Shown: one piece after another, positions 1 through 6,835 of the stretch
How the letters are laid out: every line of letters begins with the position of its first letter
Position numbering within the stretch: position 1 is the stretch's first letter
DNA from: CALWRM01 sp050309765
Lineage (GTDB): Bacteria > Bacillota > Clostridia > Christensenellales > UBA1750
Direction of reading: 5' to 3'
DNA length: 24,921 bases
Assembly: GCA_050309765.1 (NCBI GenBank)
Contig: JBNRMU010000015.1
Span: forward strand, 1 to 24,921
The notes under the pieces: model-generated
Seen by the model: only the letters and a program-made list of their open reading frames with translations
Told to the model about the DNA's origin: nothing
Databases searched by the model: none
Program-made: the position numbers and the translations under genes

Positions 1-493
1 CGAGCACATAGCCCTTATCCAGCTCCGCATAGCCGCAGAGATAGTCGCCGCAGGTCCAGATGGTGAAGTTGTTGACCGGGCTGTCCTGTGCCGCATTGCC
101 CTCGATGGCGGCGTGACGGTCGCGGTACTCCTGCGCCATGCCCGGCTTGAGCCGCGTCATGAACACGCGGTGGCCAAGGCCCGTTTTATCCGCGCGGGGA
201 TTGCCAAGGGCCGTGTACATCCGCCGCATGTTGCCGGGCGAAGCGATCAACTGCGCCGCGCCGCCAAGCTCTGCTTCCCAGCCGCGTACGATCGTGCCGA
301 TCGCGGACAGGTTTTCCCGCGTCTGCGCTTCCAGATAGCCGAAGATCAGGTCTTCCGCCTGCCAGAGGGAAACGTTCTGCGCGCCGGCCGCTGCAAGGCA
401 CGGACTTTCCTTTGACAGCAGGGCCGCAAAGCGCTGCAAGGCCTCGCCGCGGTCGGTGGGGTTTGTGCGGAATAAAAAAGGGGCTCTTTCCAT
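1..493 (-). CDS. Tandem L-rhamnose mutarotase-like protein (5' part, runs off the window)
   Basis: Partial: the ATG is at 493 and the frame stays open to base 1 (164 codons seen). A purine-rich RBS (GGGAAGGGAGAG) lies 6 bases upstream. Residues 108-164 read HRVFMTRLKPG, EYRDRH, then NNFTIW and YLCGYAELD. This is the order seen in L-rhamnose mutarotase (RhaM, DUF718), with the catalytic Tyr and His at Y123 and H127. Residues 5-95 look like a second, more degenerate copy: FLFRTNP, ALQRFAALL, AQNVSLW, LIFGYLEAQ, MRRMYTAL. In that copy the Tyr/His positions are Leu and Phe. RhaM is about 104 residues, so this protein is at least a two-domain version. The family interconverts alpha and beta L-rhamnose in the cytosol. 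Activity here is an inference, because the usual IWPEL after the His is lost (AIEGN). A nearby fucO fits deoxysugar use but is separated by tRNAs. Confidence 0.65.
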   Translation of the reverse strand, partial: MERAPFLFRTNPTDRGEALQRFAALLSKESPCLAAAGAQNVSLWQAEDLIFGYLEAQTRENLSAIGTIVRGWEAELGGAAQLIASPGNMRRMYTALGNPRADKTGLGHRVFMTRLKPGMAQEYRDRHAAIEGNAAQDSPVNNFTIWTCGDYLCGYAELDKGYVL

Positions 494-627
494 GGGCTGC
501 TCTCCCTTCCCTTGTTTACGGTTTTTCGGCGCAACGCAAAGATGCGGCCACACTTTTTATTGTAACACATCCAGCGCCATCTATCATCCATGCGGAAGAT
601 TTTGTGGTGGAAAATCCTCAATTCCCC

Positions 628-656
628 TTGACAACCCCCTATGAATCCTCTATTAT
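628..656 (+). promoter_or_regulatory. Sigma-A promoter of the tRNA-Met pair
   Basis: A perfect -35 box TTGACA at 628-633 and a -10 box TATTAT at 651-656 are separated by 17 bases. The start point would fall near 663, about 25 bases before the first tRNA. No ORF follows, so this most likely drives both tRNAs. Confidence 0.85.
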
Positions 657-687
657 AAGATATGTCGTCTTCGGGCGGCATTCACAT

Positions 688-765
<78 letters not shown>

Positions 766-768
766 TAT

Positions 769-845
769 GGCGGCGTAGCTCAGTTGGCCAGAGCATTCGG
801 TTCATACCCGAAGTGTCGTAGGTTCAAATCCCACCGCCGCTACCA
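769..845 (+). tRNA. Elongator tRNA-Met (CAT)
   Basis: The gene begins three bases after the initiator tRNA. Acceptor GGCGGCG (769-775) pairs with CGCCGCT, giving a G1-U72 wobble. The anticodon stem TTCGG/CCGAA encloses TTCATAC (anticodon CAT), the T-loop is TTCAAAT, and CCA is encoded at 843-845. The T-stem GTAGG/CCCAC has an A51/C63 mismatch, at the same position as in the neighbour. A CAT anticodon could also belong to lysidine-modified tRNA-Ile2, but the body resembles elongator tRNA-Met more. Confidence 0.88.
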
Positions 846-849
846 CGTC

Positions 850-889
850 GTCGCGGACTTCGTATCGTTCGCGACGGCGTTTTCTTTTT
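850..889 (+). terminator. Rho-independent terminator of the tRNA pair
   Basis: GTCGCGGAC (850-858) pairs fully, with one G-U, to GTTCGCGAC (867-875) around an 8-base loop. GGCG and a T-rich tail (880-889, one C interruption) follow. It sits 4 bases after the second tRNA. Confidence 0.75.
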
Positions 890-932
890 CAAAGCAAACG
901 CCATCTCTCATTCACTCCGTCGCTCCTCCTTC

Positions 933-1014
933 CCGCAAAAGCTCTCGCTCGGTTTCCCTGTTCGCATGTAAACGTGCTCTCGACGGGAAACACTTCGCTG
1001 CCAACCTTTTGCGG
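933..1014. repeat. Nested inverted-repeat structure between the two terminator hairpins
   Basis: Three concentric pairings are visible: CCGCAAAAG (933-941) with CTTTTGCGG (1006-1014); GTTTCCC (952-958) with GGGAAAC (985-991); and GCATG (965-969) with CGTGC (973-977, one G-U). Internal loops of 10 and 14 bases separate the outer two. No credible ORF with an RBS covers it. It could be a structured RNA, a degraded small mobile repeat, or chance in a decayed flank. Confidence 0.45.
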
Positions 1015-1050
1015 TTTCCTCAATCCGTCGTCTCATCGTCTTCCCTGTGC

Positions 1051-1087
1051 CGCTGCGGACTTCGCATCGTTCGCGACAGCGTTTTTT
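1051..1087 (+). terminator. Second rho-independent terminator hairpin
   Basis: CGCTG (1051-1055) pairs with CAGCG (1077-1081) and CGGAC (1056-1060) pairs with GTTCG (1069-1073), with a 3-base bulge (1074-1076). Six T (1082-1087) follow. No gene ends just before it, so it is either a back-up terminator for the tRNA transcript or a relic. Confidence 0.6.
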
Positions 1088-1208
1088 CAAGCCAATCTCA
1101 GATATCCTTGTCCGTCACAGTACAGTCGGTTTTTGAAAACAAAGAGGATTGATTGACAGAGTCAACCTCGTTTTGCTCCGTTTGCTTCACGACCTTTGAA
1201 CGCTAAAT

Positions 1209-1243
1209 AAGCCGAGGACGCACGTAACGCGCGTCCTCGGCTT
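1209..1243 (-). terminator. Terminator of fucO
   Basis: A 13-bp perfect stem: AAGCCGAGGACGC (1209-1221) with GCGTCCTCGGCTT (1231-1243) around a 9-base loop. On the minus strand the stem is followed by ATTTAG, and it lies 16 bases past the fucO stop. The stem is symmetric, so it may also stop plus-strand readthrough from the tRNAs. Confidence 0.8.
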
Positions 1244-1259
1244 TATAACACTGTCGGCT

Positions 1260-2405
1260 TTACATCAATTTACGGAACATGGCTTCGAAATCTGCCAACG
1301 TAGCAGGCCGCGGGTTTCCGGGTGCACAGGCATCGGCCGCAGCAGATTCGCACAGGAAAGGCAGGTCCTCCGCTTTCAGCTTTTCCAGCTTCGTCGGGAT
1401 TCCGACATCCACGGACAGCTGACGGACCGCATCGATGGCCGCTTTCCTGTAGGCCGCCTGGTCCATCCCCGTTGTATCCACACCGAAGGCCTCGGCGATG
1501 GCCTTAAACTTTTCGCCCGTGTATGCCTGATTGAATTCCATGACAATGGGAAGCATCATGGCACAGGCAACGCCATGAGGCGTATCATAGACGGCACCCA
1601 GCGTATGCGCCATGGAATGAGCGATTCCCAGGCCAACATTGGAATAAGCCATGGCCGTCACATATTGCGCCAGAGCCATGCCTTCACGCCCATCCGGGTC
1701 GTTTTCAACGGCCTTGCGCAGGTTTTTGGCGATGAGTTTGATCGCTTCCAGATCCAGGCAGTCGGCCAATGCCCAGGCAGCCTTGGTGGTATATCCTTCG
1801 ATGGCGTGCGTCAGGGCGTCCATACCGGTGGAAGCCGTCAGGCCCTTGGGCATGGAAGCCATCATATCGGGATCCACGATCGCGACATCCGGAATGTCAT
1901 TGGGGTCCACACAGACAAACTTGCGTTTTTTCTCGACGTCGGTGATGACGTAATTAATGGTGGATTCCGCGCCGGTACCGCCGGTCGTGGGCACGGCAAT
2001 GGTGAAGACCGTACGATTCTTAGTGGGCGCAACTCCCTCCAGGGAGCGGACGTCATAATACTCAGGATTGTTCACAATAATGCCGATACCCTTGCCGGTA
2101 TCCATGGAGGAGCCTCCGCCGATGGTGATCATAAAATCCGCGCCGGAAGCCCGGTATGCATCTACGCCATGCTGGACGTTCTCGATCGTAGGATTGGGTT
2201 TAATGTCTGAATAAAGTTCATACGCGATCCCGTTCTGATCCAGCAGATCGGTTACCTTCTTCGTCACACCGAACTTGATCAGATCCGGATCGGACGCAAC
2301 GAAGGCTTTCTTCAGTCCCTTCGCCGCAATGATGCCGGGTATTTCCCCGATCGCGCCATGGCCGTGAAAAGACATGCCGTTGAGAACAAAGCGATTGACT
2401 GCCAT
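1260..2405 (-). CDS. fucO: Lactaldehyde reductase / 1,2-propanediol oxidoreductase, iron-dependent
   Basis: 381 residues, the normal FucO length. The cytosolic enzyme reduces L-lactaldehyde to (S)-1,2-propanediol with NADH, the last step of anaerobic fucose/rhamnose breakdown. The NAD-binding loop GGGSSMDTGKG is at 96-106 and PTTGGTGAE at 139-147. The four Fe ligands are at D196, H200, H263 and H277, the same numbers as in E. coli FucO, within GMDALTHAIEG and HSMAHTLGAVYDTPHG. The stretch NYVITDVEKKRKFVCVDPNDIP is close to E. coli FucO, which favours FucO over a generic iron alcohol dehydrogenase. GGAGGG lies 7 bases before the ATG. It is a single-gene unit with its own promoter and terminator. 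A broader role in alcohol or aldehyde metabolism cannot be excluded. Confidence 0.9.
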   Translation of the reverse strand: MAVNRFVLNGMSFHGHGAIGEIPGIIAAKGLKKAFVASDPDLIKFGVTKKVTDLLDQNGIAYELYSDIKPNPTIENVQHGVDAYRASGADFMITIGGGSSMDTGKGIGIIVNNPEYYDVRSLEGVAPTKNRTVFTIAVPTTGGTGAESTINYVITDVEKKRKFVCVDPNDIPDVAIVDPDMMASMPKGLTASTGMDALTHAIEGYTTKAAWALADCLDLEAIKLIAKNLRKAVENDPDGREGMALAQYVTAMAYSNVGLGIAHSMAHTLGAVYDTPHGVACAMMLPIVMEFNQAYTGEKFKAIAEAFGVDTTGMDQAAYRKAAIDAVRQLSVDVGIPTKLEKLKAEDLPFLCESAAADACAPGNPRPATLADFEAMFRKLM

Positions 2406-2446
2406 ATTTCATCCCTCCAAATACTGTTTTAAGAAGCCCTAAAAGC

Positions 2447-2476
2447 AGTATACCATAAACCATGCGCACATGTCAG
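2447..2476 (-). promoter_or_regulatory. fucO promoter
   Basis: Read on the minus strand: CTGACA (2476-2471), an 18-base spacer, then TATACT (2452-2447) preceded by TGG, an extended -10. The start would fall near 2440, leaving a leader of about 35 bases. Confidence 0.65.
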
Positions 2477-2700
2477 CAGAACCTTTCCGCTGTTTTTAGC
2501 CATTTATTCTCACCGTCGATCCCCGCACCGATCGCTACCGCAGACCTTTTCACACAGAACATGCGCTCGCTGCATAATTCATACTATTGGTAACTGCGAA
2601 AATTCGCAAATAAGCCACATTGTTTTCCTCTGCAAATGGCTTATCCTTCACCATATGCCCCGGCCACCTGGCACATTTGCTTATTCCTTCATAAATATGC

Positions 2701-2729
2701 TTAACCTCGCCCTTGCTTTGTGCTATACT
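2701..2729 (+). promoter_or_regulatory. Promoter of the PHP-domain gene
   Basis: TATACT at 2724-2729 is preceded by TGC (extended -10). TTAACC, a weak -35, lies 17 bases upstream at 2701-2706. The rest of the 2406-2756 gap between the two divergent genes shows no other clear feature. Confidence 0.55.
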
Positions 2730-2756
2730 GAACCAAACGACAGGAGGCGGCCAATC

Positions 2757-3545
2757 ATGCGATATATCGCCGATCACGATCTGCACATTCATACCCAGCT
2801 TTCGCTTTGTTCCAGCGATCCGGAGCAAACGACGCTCAACATTTTAAACTACGGCCTTGCAAACGACCTTAAGACCCTTTGTGTAACGGATCATATGTGG
2901 GACAGCGCGGTTCCCGGCGCTTCCGAATGGTACAGCCGGCAGCCATTTGAACGCATCGCCCGTTCCCTGCCGCTTCCTAAGGCCCCGGGCGTGCGCTACC
3001 TGTTCGGCTGCGAGACCGATCTGGACCGTTACGGCACGCTCGGCATCTCGCCTGCGGTGCTGGAACAGCTCGATTTTTGCATCATTCCCACGACCCACCT
3101 GCACATGGACGGTTTCACGCTGGACGGCAGCGAGGACGCGGCCCAGCGGGCGCGGCTGTGGGTGGAGCGCTTCGACCGCGTGCTGGACATGGACCTGCCC
3201 TTTACAAAAATCGGCGTCGCGCATCTGACCTGCCCGCTGATGTACCGTGAAAACTACGTGGCCGTGCTCAACCTGATCCCGGAAAAGGAATACCACCGTC
3301 TCTTTGCCAGAGCCGCCAAATGCGGCGTCGGCATCGAGCTTAACTTCGACTCGCTCAACCTTGCGCCGGAGGAAGTTGAGCCGAACCTGAAGCCCTACCG
3401 TATTGCCAAGGAGGAGGGCTGCAAGTTCTACCTCGGCAGCGACGCGCACCATCCGGCCGCTTTCCTGGACGCAAAGCGCAATTTTGACAACATCATCGAT
3501 CTGCTGCATCTTACCCAGGACGACAAGTTTGCATTGGCGAAATAA
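2757..3545 (+). CDS. PHP-domain metal-dependent phosphoesterase
   Basis: 262 residues. The ATG at 2757 was chosen because AGGAGG (2742-2747) lies 9 bases upstream; the frame is open earlier but without an RBS. All metal-binding motifs of the PHP fold are present: H10-x-H12 (DLHIHT), D45-H46 (TDH), E86 (GCETD), H114 and H116 (TTHLH), H156 (GVAHL) and D229-x-H231 (GSDAH). This pattern and size fit the HisK-type histidinol-phosphatase-like branch and related phosphoesterases acting on small phosphorylated substrates with Mn/Zn/Fe. No histidine-biosynthesis gene is nearby, so the substrate is unknown. The gene stands alone between its own promoter and the hairpin at 3634. Confidence 0.85.
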   Translation: MRYIADHDLHIHTQLSLCSSDPEQTTLNILNYGLANDLKTLCVTDHMWDSAVPGASEWYSRQPFERIARSLPLPKAPGVRYLFGCETDLDRYGTLGISPAVLEQLDFCIIPTTHLHMDGFTLDGSEDAAQRARLWVERFDRVLDMDLPFTKIGVAHLTCPLMYRENYVAVLNLIPEKEYHRLFARAAKCGVGIELNFDSLNLAPEEVEPNLKPYRIAKEEGCKFYLGSDAHHPAAFLDAKRNFDNIIDLLHLTQDDKFALAK

Positions 3546-3633
3546 CCGCGGGCGATAAAGCCCTTGCTGCTGCACAGGCTAAAGCCCCTCTTGTGCGTTC
3601 GCAAAAACACCGATATGGATTTTCCCGCTATAT

Positions 3634-3670
3634 AAACCGGACTTCCGCAAATGCGGCAGTCCGGTTTTTT
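3634..3670 (+). terminator. Rho-independent terminator downstream of the PHP gene
   Basis: AAACCGGACT (3634-3643) pairs with AGTCCGGTTT (3658-3667). An inner CCGC/GCGG (3645-3648, 3653-3656) closes an AAAT loop, and six T end the structure (3665-3670). It lies about 90 bases past the stop; no reading frame with an RBS is seen between. Confidence 0.8.
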
Positions 3671-3783
3671 GCGCAAATTCCCGCAAAATACGCACATCAA
3701 GCACCCGCAAGGCGACGCCTTTCACAAGCATCCGGCCATGCGCAGGCGGGAAGTTTTTTCTTTTTTTATATTTTCTTTTAAAC

Positions 3784-3825
3784 TTAGTTCTTTTTAAAGT
3801 TGGATTTAGTTTGGGCTTTTATACT
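3784..3825 (+). promoter_or_regulatory. Promoter and phased AGTT repeats ahead of the VTC operon
   Basis: TATACT at 3820-3825 is a good -10, but no good -35 lies 16-18 bases upstream. In its place are three AGTT motifs at 3786-3789, 3798-3801 and 3808-3811, spaced 12 and 10 bases. TTAGTT itself is repeated at 3784 and 3806. Helically phased direct repeats over a weak -35 are the usual architecture of an OmpR-family activator site. An OmpR-family regulator is encoded nearby at 8131-8805. The assignment is an inference. Confidence 0.45.
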
Positions 3826-3856
3826 GGTCTCAGAAACAAGGAAGGAGACGTCGTAA

Positions 3857-4600
3857 ATGGATACGACCTGCATTTTCAAAAGGATCGAAAAGAAATACCT
3901 TCTCTCCGAGGCCCGGTATGAGAAGCTGTTTCAAAGGATAAGCCCTCATCTCAGGCCGGATGCATACGGAAGGAGCACGGTGCTCAGCCTATATCTGGAC
4001 ACGCCGGATCACCGCATCATCCGCAATTCCATCGAGGCTGTGGATTATAAGGAAAAGCTCCGCCTGCGCAGTTACGGAACGGCCTCGGCGGATTCCACCG
4101 TGTTTCTGGAGCTTAAAAAAAAGTTCGGCGGCGTCGTGTACAAGCGCCGCGCAGCCATGACCCTTGCGGAAGCGGAATGGTATCTCAGGACGGGCGTCAA
4201 GCCCTTTGAAAGCCAGATCATGTCGGAGATCGACTGGGCTATGCGGCTGTACAGCAGGCCGAAGGGCGCCATCCTGATTGCCTGCGAGCGCGAGGCCTGG
4301 TTTGACGAGGAGCATCCAGACCTGCGTCTGACCTTTGATCGAAACATCCGCTATCGCGAATACGAGCTCAGTCTCAGCCGCGGCTCTGCCGGAAGCGGTC
4401 TGCTGCCCGGGGATTCGGTGCTGCTGGAGATCAAAACCGCCGGCGCCATGCCCCTGTGGCTGGCAGGCGCGCTGGATAAGGAAAGGATACTCCCGGGCAG
4501 CTTTTCCAAATACGGCACCGCCTACACCCAAAGCCTTAAGGAAACCAAACATCCCGTTTTCATATCGGAAGGAGTGACAAAACATGTCGTCAATCTTTAG
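3857..4600 (+). CDS. VTC-domain (polyphosphate-polymerase-like) protein
   Basis: 247 residues, with GGAAGGAG about 10 bases before the ATG. It carries the signature of the VTC / triphosphate-tunnel (CYTH-like) fold: RIEKKY at 9-14, KEKLRLRSY at 65-73, ELKKK at 85-89, KRR at 97-99, DR at 161-162, EIK at 191-193 and SKYGTAY at 217-223. The alternating Lys/Arg/Glu residues line the phosphate tunnel in yeast Vtc4, which makes polyphosphate from ATP. Bacterial stand-alone versions are annotated as polyphosphate polymerase domain proteins, but their product is largely unproven. The gene overlaps the next by 17 bases, so translation is probably coupled. It has no signal peptide or membrane segment; it would act on the cytosolic side, perhaps docked on the DUF4956 partner. 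Confidence 0.85.
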   Translation: MDTTCIFKRIEKKYLLSEARYEKLFQRISPHLRPDAYGRSTVLSLYLDTPDHRIIRNSIEAVDYKEKLRLRSYGTASADSTVFLELKKKFGGVVYKRRAAMTLAEAEWYLRTGVKPFESQIMSEIDWAMRLYSRPKGAILIACEREAWFDEEHPDLRLTFDRNIRYREYELSLSRGSAGSGLLPGDSVLLEIKTAGAMPLWLAGALDKERILPGSFSKYGTAYTQSLKETKHPVFISEGVTKHVVNL

Positions 4601-5252
4601 CTCTGTTTTAAGCGGAAGCTTTTCTATCGGACTGTATTTGCTCTGCCTGCTCACAGCCGGCCTGTGCGGCGCCATCGCGGCGCTGGTCCTGTCCCGGGAG
4701 AGCACATCCAGCCGCAGCTTTCTGATCTCCCTGGTCGTGCTGCCTATCGTCGTCGCCACGGTCATCCTGATGGTCAACGGCAACGTGGGGACCGGCATCG
4801 CCGTAGCGGGCGCCTTCTCCCTGGTGCGCTTCCGCTCGGCCGCGGGAAAGGCTCGTGACATCTCCGCGATCTTTCTCGTGATGACGGCGGGCCTTGCCTG
4901 CGCGGCCGGATACATTGCCATCGCCCTTTTGTTCACCGTCATCGCAGCCGGCGTGATGCTGCTGCTCTCCCGCGTCCCCATGCGCTGCGACCGCTTCATG
5001 GACCTGCGCATCACCGTGCCCGAGTCGCTGCATTTTGCCGATGCCTTTGACGATCTTTTCGAGCAGTATGCAAAAAGCCAAAGGCTGATCAAGGCGAAGA
5101 CCTCCAATATGGGAAGTCTGTATAAGCTGGATTACAAAATCGAAATGAAGGATCCCACCGCCATGCAGGAATTTCTGGACGCCCTGCGCTGCCGGAACGG
5201 GAATCTGGAAGTCGCTCTTTTGAACAACACGGAAGGAGGAGACGAACTGTGA
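4584..5252 (+). CDS. DUF4956 family membrane protein
   Basis: 222 residues. GGAAGGAG (4567-4574) is 9 bases before the ATG. Hydrophobic segments are at about 15-36, 46-63 and 94-128 (long enough for two passes). The conserved family stretch GAFSLVRFRS (76-85) follows a glycine-rich run, with AGKARDISAIF after it. The C-terminal 90 residues are soluble and look like a small alpha/beta domain. DUF4956 genes commonly sit next to VTC-domain genes; the molecular role is unknown. A natural inference is a membrane anchor or conduit for the polymer made by the upstream enzyme. The stop overlaps the next start by 4 bases (GTGA). Confidence 0.85.
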   Translation: MSSIFSSVLSGSFSIGLYLLCLLTAGLCGAIAALVLSRESTSSRSFLISLVVLPIVVATVILMVNGNVGTGIAVAGAFSLVRFRSAAGKARDISAIFLVMTAGLACAAGYIAIALLFTVIAAGVMLLLSRVPMRCDRFMDLRITVPESLHFADAFDDLFEQYAKSQRLIKAKTSNMGSLYKLDYKIEMKDPTAMQEFLDALRCRNGNLEVALLNNTEGGDEL

Positions 5253-6778
5253 AAAAGTCCTTGAAGATCCTGTTGGCCGGCGCTGTCGTTTTCCTGCTGC
5301 TGGCAGGCTGCGCCTTTGCTCCCAGAGTTTCGGCAGAAAGCCTTGAACAAACCCGATCCCCGGCAAAAGCCGTGCAAACACCCAGCGATGCACCCTCTTC
5401 CGGGGCAGCGGCAGATGCAACAGCTTCGGCGGAAATAGACAGCACAGTATCCGAGCGCGACGCTTCGGGCGAATACGACGCCTCCGAGGCGGTGACGCTC
5501 TCCCCGGATGAAGATCTTACGATCACAAAGGCGGGCGTGTATATCCTCTCCGGCACCTATGAAAACACGATGATCGTAGTCGAGGCCGGTGAGGAGGACA
5601 AGGTCCAGCTCGTGCTGGACAACGCCACTCTCTCCAACGAAAACGGTCCCGCGATCTACGTCCGCAGCGCGGACAAGGTCTTTATCACCGCGGCAGAGGG
5701 CACGGTGAACACGATCCGGGACGGCGCGGACTATACGCTTACCGATGACGAGACCACGCTGGATGCGGCGGTATTCAGCAAGGCCGATCTTACGATCAAC
5801 GGCGCGGGCAAGCTTACGATCAACGGCAGCTGCAAGCACGCCGTGGTTTCCAAGGATGACCTCGTTATCACGGCAAAAGCCCTCAGCGTGAACGCGGCAA
5901 ACGTCGGCTTGAGCGGCAAGGACGCCGTGAAACTTTCCGGCACTGCGGTTGAGATCACGGCCGGCAGCGACGGCATCCGCTCGGAGAACGGTTCGGATGA
6001 AGGCCGCGGCTACATCTGCACGCTTGATTCTTCAATCACCATTACAGTCGGCAAGGACGGCATTCAGGCGGAGACCGTCTTTAGTTCCGAAAACTGCGAG
6101 ATCACCATTGTTTCCGGCAGCAGCGCCGCAAAAAGCGCCGATTCCTCCGAATCCTACAAGGGCATCAAGGCCGGCACCTCGATCGTGATCGACGGCGGCA
6201 GCTACCGGATCGATAGCTACGACGATGCCATCCACACCAACGGCTCGATCCTCATCCGCAGCGGTGATTTTACGATCCAGAGCCAGGATGACGCGATCCA
6301 CGTCGATGAAAAGGCGGAGATCGCCGATGGAACGCTTAAGATCACAGCCCGTGAAGGGATCGAGGCCACCTACGTCCTCATCAGCGGCGGCGACATTACA
6401 ATCCAGGCCTCGGACGACGGCATCAACGCCACCCGCAAGTCCTCCGCCTATACCTCGGCCGTAGAGATCACCGGCGGTACGGTCACAATTACGATGGGCG
6501 CCGGCGATACCGACGGCATCGACTCCAACGGAAACATCGTCATCACCGGCGGTACGGTCTATGTCAACGCCAACTCCAGCTTCGACTACGACGGCAGCGC
6601 GACCTTCACCGGCGGCACGGTCTATGTCAATGGCCAGCAGGTCACCACGCTTCCCAACCAGATGATGGGCGGCGGCAGGGGTGGTATGGGCGGTACCCCC
6701 GGTGGCAGTATGGGCGGTGCCCCTGGCAGCGACATGGGCGGCTTCGGCGAGCAGGGCGGCCGCCGCGGCTGGCACTAA
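5249..6778 (+). CDS. Beta-helical carbohydrate-binding lipoprotein (Cthe_2159-like / DUF4353)
   Basis: 509 residues, GTG start overlapping the DUF4956 stop as GTGA, with GGAAGGAGGAG 8 bases upstream. The N-terminus MKKSLKILL... ends in the lipobox LLAGC (Cys21), so the mature protein is lipid-anchored outside the membrane. A low-complexity Ala/Ser/Asp linker follows to about residue 75. Then come many short repeats of the type G-x-(I/V)-x-I-x-(A/G)-x-D-D-(G/A)-I, for example DDAIH twice, DDGIN and DGIDSNG. These are the ladder of a right-handed beta-helix as in the Cthe_2159 family, which has been described as Ca-dependent and binding acidic polysaccharide or cellulose. The last 38 residues (472-509) are almost all Gly, Met and Pro with charged ends. 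It is the last gene of the VTC operon, before a strong terminator. Confidence 0.8.
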   Translation: MKKSLKILLAGAVVFLLLAGCAFAPRVSAESLEQTRSPAKAVQTPSDAPSSGAAADATASAEIDSTVSERDASGEYDASEAVTLSPDEDLTITKAGVYILSGTYENTMIVVEAGEEDKVQLVLDNATLSNENGPAIYVRSADKVFITAAEGTVNTIRDGADYTLTDDETTLDAAVFSKADLTINGAGKLTINGSCKHAVVSKDDLVITAKALSVNAANVGLSGKDAVKLSGTAVEITAGSDGIRSENGSDEGRGYICTLDSSITITVGKDGIQAETVFSSENCEITIVSGSSAAKSADSSESYKGIKAGTSIVIDGGSYRIDSYDDAIHTNGSILIRSGDFTIQSQDDAIHVDEKAEIADGTLKITAREGIEATYVLISGGDITIQASDDGINATRKSSAYTSAVEITGGTVTITMGAGDTDGIDSNGNIVITGGTVYVNANSSFDYDGSATFTGGTVYVNGQQVTTLPNQMMGGGRGGMGGTPGGSMGGAPGSDMGGFGEQGGRRGWH

Positions 6779-6788
6779 ACACACAACT

Positions 6789-6827
6789 CAAAAACAGGAC
6801 CCGGAGATGTTCCGGGTCCTGTTTTTG
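6789..6827. terminator. Bidirectional terminator between the VTC operon and the kinase gene
   Basis: A 17-bp perfect stem (6789-6805 with 6811-6827) around a 5-base loop GATGT. A5 on one flank and T5 on the other provide U-tracts on both strands. It lies 10 bases past the lipoprotein stop and 8 bases past the kinase stop, so one hairpin serves both convergent units. Confidence 0.92.
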
Positions 6828-6835
6828 TATCCAGC

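Larger units (their letters stand above)
853..1087. repeat. Imperfect direct repeat of the terminator hairpin (853-883 and 1054-1084)
   Basis: GCGGACTTCGTATCGTTCG at 853-871 recurs as GCGGACTTCGCATCGTTCG at 1054-1072. The likeness runs on through CGAC(G/A)GCGTTTT, with about two differences in 31 bases. Weaker similarity continues after both copies (TTTCAAAGC... against TTTCAAGCC...). The copies are 201 bases apart with no gene between. The layout suggests duplication of a tRNA 3' flank whose tRNA has since been lost, or a small dispersed element. Confidence 0.6.

Noticed and set aside
3660..3800. Possible small RNA or leader peptide in the spacer before the VTC operon
   Set aside because: Apart from the terminator and the A/T-rich promoter region there is no RBS-preceded ORF and no convincing secondary structure.
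3989..5107. Long minus-strand open frame (372 codons) antisense to the VTC and DUF4956 genes
   Set aside because: It has no RBS and its composition is low-information. The plus-strand genes have clear family motifs, overlaps and ribosome binding sites; the frame is a GC-bias shadow.
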